From contig CALZCU010000050.1 of NCBI GenBank assembly GCA_945632055.1, forward strand, positions 1-6,577: a stretch of DNA of 6,577 nucleotides, read 5' to 3'. This DNA comes from an uncultured Ruminococcus sp. Lineage in GTDB: Bacteria > Bacillota > Clostridia > Oscillospirales > Acutalibacteraceae. Each line of letters opens with the position of its first letter. The stretch's first letter is position 1. The translations under genes and the position numbers were made by a program. Below are positions 1-5,600 of this stretch, one piece after another. Below the pieces are notes generated by a model, which worked only from the letters and a program-made list of their open reading frames with translations, did not search any database and was not told where the DNA came from.

Positions 1-689
1 GTTGACTTGCCCGGTGCGCCTGCAGTGAGTGCGTAGCACTGGTCGAACAGCTTGAATGAGTTTGTCAGTGTGAGGAACAGACAAATTGTAATTGAGGGCA
101 TTACCTGCGGGATTGTGATGTGGAACAATCTCTGAGCTGAGTTTGCACCGTCAATCTGAGCTGCTTCAATGAGATCTGGCGAGATATTCTGTATGCCCGA
201 AATGTAAATAATCATCATATAGCCTATCAATTGCCAATTCATAAGAATGACAAGTCCCCAGAAGCCGTAGGATGCGTCGGTTGTGATTGTTGCTCCGAAG
301 AAATTAAGAAAGCCGTTGATAATCAGAAGCCAGATATAGCCCAGAACAATACCGCCGATGAGGTTGGGCATAAAGAAAATTGTTCTGAAAACATTTGTTC
401 CTCTGAGTGCCTTTGTAAGCAGCATTGCAAACAAAAATGCGAGAATATTGATTGTAATAACGGAAACAACGGTGAATTTTACCGTAAACCACAGGGCATT
501 CATAAAATCTTGATTTTGAAAAGCCTTGACAAAGTTGTCAAATCCTACCCATTTTGCATTATTGACCGTTTTAAATTTACAGAAAGCGAGATATACACCC
601 ATAATAAACGGAACCAAAAATGAAATAATAAATGCGGCAACTGTTGGAAGGGCAAAGACAGGAAACCATTTTTTTATTGCCTTTTGCAT
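1..689 (-). CDS. Sugar ABC transporter permease, CUT1 (MalF/UgpA-like) family, C-terminus beyond window
   Basis: Inner-membrane subunit of an importer for oligosaccharides, probably maltodextrins given the amylase nearby. I translated 229 residues from ATG at 689-687. They begin MQKAIKKWFPVFALPTVAAF, and a GGAGGA ribosome binding site (694-699) lies 4 bases upstream. Hydrophobic segments lie at about residues 10-34, 66-92, 103-130, 142-164 and 195-210. The loop at residues 173-194 carries the EAA signature of binding-protein-dependent permeases (LIEAAQIDGA, E175 and G181, then ITIP), which in this family contacts the ATPase. The text ends in LTAGAPGKS, a motif near the end of MalF-type permeases, so roughly 60 residues are missing. 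The gene follows the binding protein by 92 bases in the same direction, the usual binding protein-permease-permease order. The family is secure; the sugar is inferred from context. Confidence 0.93.
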   Translation of the reverse strand, partial: MQKAIKKWFPVFALPTVAAFIISFLVPFIMGVYLAFCKFKTVNNAKWVGFDNFVKAFQNQDFMNALWFTVKFTVVSVITINILAFLFAMLLTKALRGTNVFRTIFFMPNLIGGIVLGYIWLLIINGFLNFFGATITTDASYGFWGLVILMNWQLIGYMMIIYISGIQNISPDLIEAAQIDGANSAQRLFHITIPQVMPSITICLFLTLTNSFKLFDQCYALTAGAPGKS

Positions 690-710
690 ATTGTCCTCCA
701 TTTAAATTTA

Positions 711-742
711 AAAGCTCCTGCCCCCGAGGGAGCAGGAGCTTT
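711..742 (-). terminator. Intercistronic stem-loop between binding protein and permease genes
   Basis: The arms AAAGCTCCTG (711-720) and CAGGAGCTTT (733-742) are perfectly complementary. One more C-G pair (721/732) extends the stem to 11 pairs around a 10-base loop. Read on the minus strand, the hairpin is followed by a short U run, then AAAUUU, and then the permease ribosome binding site. The U run is weak, so I read it as a leaky terminator or a 3'-end stabiliser that lets the binding protein be made in excess over the permease. The malE-malF gap of enterobacteria is a known functional parallel. Confidence 0.6.
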
Positions 743-781
743 GCAATGAATTATTAATGTTAAAGTAAGCCTCAGCCGAGC

Positions 782-2173
782 TTATTCTGCTGTTGCTTCA
801 CGCTCTGTTTTCCACGAAGACTTAGCGTCGTCAACAACCTTTGACCAGTCCTTCTGTCCCTGAACATACTCAAGGAGTGAAGCACCGAACTCATTTTTCC
901 AGTTTTCTGAAGGAATGCCTGCGAATGTCCATACTACAGACTCCATACCGTCCTTTTCCATCCAGGAAAGAACTTCCTTTGCAAGAGGATCAGAGGGCTT
1001 TTCCTTTTCGCCGAATGAGGTGAACGGAGCAATGAATCCGAGCTCATCTGTAACAGCCTTCTTGCCGTAATCGCTTGTGAAGAGCCACTCGAGGAAGTCG
1101 ATTGAAGCCTGCTGTGTTGCTTCATCAACCTGGCTGTTAATAGCAAAGTAGTTTTCTGTACCAACGCAAAGACACTGCTTAGCCTCGTTTTCAACGCCCA
1201 TATAGAGAGGTAAGAATTTGATGTTTTCTTCCTTTACAACATTGCCGTCAACACCGCTAACCTGGCTCCAAGCCCAGTTACCGTTTTGAATCATAGCGCA
1301 TTTGCCTGTAGCAAATTCAGCCATTGACTCGTCAACAGTCTTGCCGCCGAGGAGCTTCTTGTCTGTGCAGGAGTTGTTGGTGTAGAGATCAAAGAGGTTC
1401 TTGTAGTTGTCTGAGTACTTAAATGCAAGCTCTTTAGCGTTCAGGCAGGAAGTAATCGGGCTTTCGCTGCCTGTGTTGAACTCATAATAAAGCGGAACAT
1501 TCATAAGGTGAGTCTGCCATCTCCAATCATCACCCGTCTTGAGTGAGGTTGAACCGAACACGCCTTCGATGCCGAGCTTATCCTTCTTAGACTGCATATC
1601 CTCAACAACAAGCTTGAGTGTGTCAAAGCTCTTGATTTCGTCTGTTGACTTAGCCTTTGCACCCTCGGTCTTGAAGTATTTCTGCATAACCTCGTCATTA
1701 TAGATAATGCCGTAGCCCTCAACTGCATAAGGAATACCGTAAACGCCGTCGTCCTTTGTTACAGCAAGAGATTTGTCGGAAAGAAGGTCATAAAGCTTTG
1801 TGTCCTTAAGATCTGCGCAGTAATCAGACCAGTTCTGATAACCTACAGGACCGTTAATCTGGAAGATTGTAGGAGGATCTGATTTTGCGATTTCTGATGT
1901 AAGGGTTTTTTCGTATTCGCCGGAAGCAGCAGTCTTAACCTTAACCTCAATGCCTGTTTTATCCTTGTACTCCTTTGCAATAGCTTCGTACTTCTCTGAA
2001 ATTTCAGGCTTAAAGTTCAAGAAATAGATTGACTTTACATTGGATGTATCAACCTTACTGTCCGAATCCTTCTTTGCATCGGAAGAGGATTCTCCGCCGC
2101 CACAGCCTGCAAACGCAGTTGCCATCATGCAGCCTGCCATTGTAAGGGCAAGCGCTTTTTTGACTGTTTTCAT
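782..2173 (-). CDS. Sugar ABC transporter substrate-binding lipoprotein (extracellular solute-binding family 1)
   Basis: Captures a sugar outside the membrane and delivers it to the permease encoded downstream. The product has 463 residues. It starts MKTVKKALALTMAGCMMATA and has a lipobox ending AFAGC, so C24 is the probable lipidated residue; a Gly/Ser/Asp/Lys-rich tether follows to about residue 42. The mature part has the family 1 layout: a first beta-strand (KSIYFLNFKP), a DPPTIFQINGP segment, YGIPYAVEGYGIIYND near the hinge, and GKCAMIQNGNWAW with W300 and W302, typical of sugar-stacking aromatics. An in-frame ATG at 2221 would add 16 residues, but it lacks a ribosome binding site and spoils the signal peptide. 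The start at 2173 sits 8 bases after AAAGGAGA. Stop is TAA (782-784). Maltodextrin is the likely ligand from context; other alpha-glucans or a raffinose-type sugar remain possible. Confidence 0.92.
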   Translation of the reverse strand: MKTVKKALALTMAGCMMATAFAGCGGGESSSDAKKDSDSKVDTSNVKSIYFLNFKPEISEKYEAIAKEYKDKTGIEVKVKTAASGEYEKTLTSEIAKSDPPTIFQINGPVGYQNWSDYCADLKDTKLYDLLSDKSLAVTKDDGVYGIPYAVEGYGIIYNDEVMQKYFKTEGAKAKSTDEIKSFDTLKLVVEDMQSKKDKLGIEGVFGSTSLKTGDDWRWQTHLMNVPLYYEFNTGSESPITSCLNAKELAFKYSDNYKNLFDLYTNNSCTDKKLLGGKTVDESMAEFATGKCAMIQNGNWAWSQVSGVDGNVVKEENIKFLPLYMGVENEAKQCLCVGTENYFAINSQVDEATQQASIDFLEWLFTSDYGKKAVTDELGFIAPFTSFGEKEKPSDPLAKEVLSWMEKDGMESVVWTFAGIPSENWKNEFGASLLEYVQGQKDWSKVVDDAKSSWKTEREATAE

Positions 2174-2181
2174 TTTAAAAA

Positions 2182-2189
2182 TCTCCTTT
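2182..2189 (-). promoter_or_regulatory. Ribosome binding site of the solute-binding protein gene
   Basis: On the minus strand AAAGGAGA lies 8 bases before ATG at 2173. It decides the start codon over the in-frame upstream ATG at 2221. Confidence 0.85.
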
Positions 2190-2246
2190 AAAAAATTTAA
2201 ATTAAGAAATTGTTGCCGCAATTGCCAAAATATTGCTCAAGCGCAT

Positions 2247-2261
2247 ATGTAAACGGCATCG
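2247..2261. promoter_or_regulatory. Candidate cre / LacI-family operator in the transporter leader
   Basis: ATGTAAACGGCATCG fits the catabolite-responsive element consensus WTGWNANCGNWNNCW except at two positions. It lies about 20-35 bases downstream of the predicted transcription start of the transporter operon, where a bound CcpA or LacI-type repressor would block elongation. Single-site matches of this quality occur by chance, so this is tentative. Confidence 0.3.
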
Positions 2262-2287
2262 TAACTGCGACAACCTTTCTAAATATA

Positions 2288-2316
2288 ATAATAGCACAAA
2301 GTATTTCAATTTTCAA
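2288..2316 (-). promoter_or_regulatory. Predicted sigma-A promoter of the transporter operon
   Basis: Read on the minus strand: -35 TTGAAA (2311-2316), a spacer of exactly 17 bases, and -10 TATTAT (2288-2293), each one or two bases from consensus. Transcription would start near 2281 and give a leader of about 107 bases before the binding-protein start codon, long enough for operator or mRNA-level control. Confidence 0.65.
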
Positions 2317-2533
2317 TAGTTATTTAGACATTTTTTCTAAACTGTTTTGCTTCGTAGAGAGAAAATCAATAAAATTGTCGATAGAATAACGATTTTATAT
2401 GGAAATATGTATAATCGGCGATGTCAGTGATAATTGCAGAAATTGAGGAAAAATGTATAAAAAACGGCTTTTTTGAAGGGCTGTGCCTGTCGTCGTTTGT
2501 TCAATTCGGCGAGTGATTAATGTAAAAGGTAAA

Positions 2534-2567
2534 GTTGTATAAAAAGTAATTCTAATAGTTGTATAAA
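2534..2567 (+). repeat. Direct repeat GTTGTATAAA, two copies
   Basis: Identical 10-base copies lie at 2534-2543 and 2558-2567, starts 24 bases apart, so they lie near the same DNA face, about 130-160 bases before the amylase start. The core TGTATAA also occurs at 2408-2414 and 2454-2460. They could be activator half-sites upstream of the amylase promoter. In such AT-rich DNA, chance recurrence is not excluded. Confidence 0.45.
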
Positions 2568-2637
2568 TTGCCGTTTTTAATTTTTTTAATATTTTTATAT
2601 AGCATATTGGGGAAATTTATGGTAACATGTACTTGAG

Positions 2638-2660
2638 TGTGGAGTATTGAAAGTTCCACA
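2638..2660 (+). repeat. Inverted repeat in the amylase leader
   Basis: TGTGGA (2638-2643) and TCCACA (2655-2660) are perfect inverted copies separated by 11 bases. They lie 17 bases before the AAAGGAG ribosome binding site. This could be an operator or a small leader hairpin protecting the mRNA 5' region. Six-base arms make it only suggestive. Confidence 0.35.
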
Positions 2661-2677
2661 TTATTTTAGAAGCTTTG

Positions 2678-2684
2678 AAAGGAG
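2678..2684 (+). promoter_or_regulatory. Ribosome binding site of the amylase gene
   Basis: AAAGGAG ends 9 bases before ATG at 2694. It fixes the start directly before a classical signal peptide (MKRKGFFKCISVVLTL). Confidence 0.88.
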
Positions 2685-2693
2685 AATCACACA

Positions 2694-5600
2694 ATGAAAA
2701 GGAAAGGATTTTTTAAGTGTATAAGCGTTGTTTTAACGCTTTGCATGATGCTGTCCTGCGTTTCCTTCTCGTTTGCAACCGTCAGTGCGGCTGAGGTTGA
2801 AGGCGGGGCTGAGGTATCGGCAGCAAACAACGGCGACAATTTCTCTTGGGATAATGCGTCGGTTTACTTCCTTCTCACAGACCGTTTCAAGAACGGCAAC
2901 ACATCAAACGACCATTCATACAACAGAGGCCTTGACAAAAACGGAAATATCGTTTCGGGTATTGACGAAAGGGCAACCTTCCACGGCGGTGACTTTGCCG
3001 GTGTTACTCAGGCAATCAACGACGGCTACTTCACAGACCTCGGAGTTAATGCAATCTGGATTTCTGCTCCCTACGAGCAGCTCCACGGCTATGTTGTAGG
3101 CGACAACTCAAGCCCCAGCTTTGCACACTATTCCTACCACGGCTACTATGTGCTTGACTACACACAGACCGACGCTAACTTCGGTACGCCTGAGGAGTTT
3201 CAGACACTTGTTGATACTGCTCACTCAAAGGGAATCAGAGTTATCATCGACATTGTAATGAACCACGCAGGCTACAACTCGCTCTACGATATGAACGAGT
3301 ACGGCTTCGGTACAGTTGAGACAGGCTGGGAGAATGACTATTTCAGCCACACAAATATTTCAAACAGCATATACCACAGCTATATCGACTACGATAATAA
3401 CGCTGCCGATTGGGCTAAGTGGTGGGGTCCTGACTGGATTCGCTGCGGTGTAGCAGGCTATACACAGGGCGGCGGCGACAGCCTTACAATGTCGCTTGCA
3501 GGACTTCCCGACTTCAAAACAGACTCAACCAAGACTGTCGGAATCCCCGAGCTTCTCAAGACAAAGTGGACAAAGGAAGGCAGACTTGCTCAGGAAACAA
3601 GCGAGCTTTCCTCTTACCTCAGCAAGAACGGCAAGACTCAGACGGTTACAAACACAATTTCCTATTGGCTCTCAACCTGGGTAAGAGAGTACGGTGTTGA
3701 CGGCTTCCGCTGTGATACTGCAAAGCATGTTGACCTTGGTTCGTGGAAAACACTCAAGGACACCTGCGTTGACGCTCTTAAGGAGTGGCGACAGAACAAC
3801 CCCTCAAAGCCCGGTGCAAATTGGGACGAGGACTTCTGGATGACAGGCGAATGTTGGGACCACAACATCGGCGCCGGCTATGACGGCTACTATACCCAGG
3901 GCGGCTTTGACTCAATGATTAACTTTGAAACTCAGGGCGGCGGCTTGCTTTCAGGCGATAAAATCAAGGGTATCTACAACGGCTACGCATCAGCAATCAA
4001 CACTAACGATAAGTTCAACCAGCTTTCATACTTATCCTCACACGACTCAACACTTGCAAGAGGAAATATGATTTCAACAGGCTCGGCATTCCTGCTTCTC
4101 CCCGGTGCAGTTCAGATTTACTACGGCGATGAAACAAGCCGTCCTCTCGTAAGCGGAATCCCCAATGACGGAAACGGCGGCGCAGGCCACTCTCTCCGCA
4201 GTGATATGAACTGGGATTCAATGGATAAAACAGTTCTCGCTCACTGGCAGAAGGTCGGCTCCTTCAGAAACGACCACATTTCAGTCGGCGCAGGCTCAAA
4301 CATAGACCTCACAACAACATCAGGCTACGCTTTCGGCAGAACCTATGAAAAGAACGGCGTTACCGACAAGGTTGCAGGCTGTATCTATGCAGGCTCAAAT
4401 TCAAATGTAACAATTGATGTTTCCTCAATCTGGGCAGACGGTCAGTACCTTGTAAACGCATACGACCAGTCCTCTGCAACAGTACAGGGCGGCAAGGTAA
4501 CCTTCAACAGCGGTGCAAACGGCACAATCCTCATTCAGGAGCCTGACGGCAGACCGCTTATGTCTGTAAAGGGCGAAGCAAAGTTCTCAGGCACACAGAA
4601 TGTTACGGTTTCTCTTGAGGAATGTACAAGTGCAAAATGCTCAATTGACGGCGGCAACAAGTTCATTGTCAAGAACGGCGACAGCTTTGCAATCGGCAAC
4701 ACAGGCTATGACGGCGACACAATCACCGTAACTCTTGAGGGCGAAAACGAAAAGGGCAGTGCAAAGAGCGAATTTTCATTTGTAAAGGTTGCTCAGGGAC
4801 AGGGTACTACCGACCCGTCAACAGGTCCCACTCAGCCCGCAGAAAAGGCAAAAATCACAGTAAAAACATGGGACGGTTCAGCTCCCTACGCATATGTATG
4901 GACAGGCTCAAGCACAGCCCTCAACGGCTCCTGGCCGGGAAAACAGCTCACACAGAAGAACGCTGACGGCACCTACACCCTTGAGCTTGACACAACAGAA
5001 ACATACAATGTTGTTCTTAACAACGGTGGAGACAGCGCAAAGAGCAAAGACCTTAAGGGTCTGAACGGTGCGTCTGTTCTTGAGGTTACAGACTCCTCCT
5101 ACAATTCAAAGATTGTATCAACAGGTTCAGGCTCAGGCTCAGGCGGCGGAGAGGTAACAGAGGATTCTGTTATTATCCGTGTTAAATCCTTTGACGGCTC
5201 TGCTCCCAACCTCTATGTATGGGACGATGATGACAAATCAATCAACGGCTCCTGGCCGGGAAAGGCTCTTTCCGAAAAAGACGAGGACGGCAACTATGTT
5301 CTCACAATCCCCAACAAGTCGACCGTAAGTGCTATTGTAAACAAGAACGGCGGTCAGACAAGCGACATCACAGGCATTTCAGGCGAGGTGCTTATCACAA
5401 TCACAAATGCAGAATGTACCTCATATAAGCTCGAAAAGATTGAAGCTCCCGTAAGTGGTGCGGCTCTTCTCAGAAAGGAAGCAAGAGAGGTTAAGGCTAT
5501 GACAGCCTCCGACTACACCTCAAACTCCTGGGAGCCGTTAAACTCCTATATGTATACCGTTGATTCTCTTATCGGACAGGCAGGAGAAGTTGACGAAGCA

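Larger units (their letters stand above)
2174..2693. other. Divergent regulatory region between transporter operon and amylase gene
   Basis: This stretch of 520 bases is AT-rich and holds no convincing gene. It contains the transporter promoter (2288-2316), a cre/LacI-like site (2247-2261), an imperfect dyad TCGATAGAATAACGA (2378-2392), an exact TATAAT in plus orientation (2410-2415), four TGTATAA copies (2408, 2454, 2536, 2560), T-tracts at 2574-2578, 2581-2587 and 2592-2596 spaced about one helical turn, and an inverted repeat at 2638-2660. I found no confident -35/-10 pair for the amylase. Its promoter may need an activator, or may lie far upstream and leave a long leader. Confidence 0.75.

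Noticed and set aside
231..623. Plus-strand Cys/Asn/Lys-rich open frame of 130 codons
   Set aside because: It is antisense to the permease, whose minus-strand frame carries membrane segments and the EAA motif. No ribosome binding site precedes it, and its composition is that of a shadow frame.
2174..2221. 16-residue upstream extension of the solute-binding protein
   Set aside because: The in-frame ATG at 2221 has no ribosome binding site, while the ATG at 2173 has a strong one and starts a proper lipoprotein signal.
2458..2474. A-run, CGGC, T-run (AAAAAACGGCTTTTTT) as a terminator
   Set aside because: The GC core is not self-complementary, the stem would be only A-U pairs, and no gene ends here on either strand.
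2421..2516. Small plus-strand frame of 31 codons (MSVIIAEIEEKCIKNGFFEG...) in the divergent region
   Set aside because: It has an ATG and a TGA but no ribosome binding site, and the ATG sits 5 bases after the TATAAT at 2410-2415. No recognisable peptide family; a frame of this length is expected by chance. A leader peptide is not excluded.
2694..2789. Possible lipobox in the amylase signal (MLSC at C22)
   Set aside because: Positions before the cysteine do not fit the lipobox, whereas an A-x-A-type site (VSA/A) follows at residues 30-33. Signal peptidase I cleavage is more likely.
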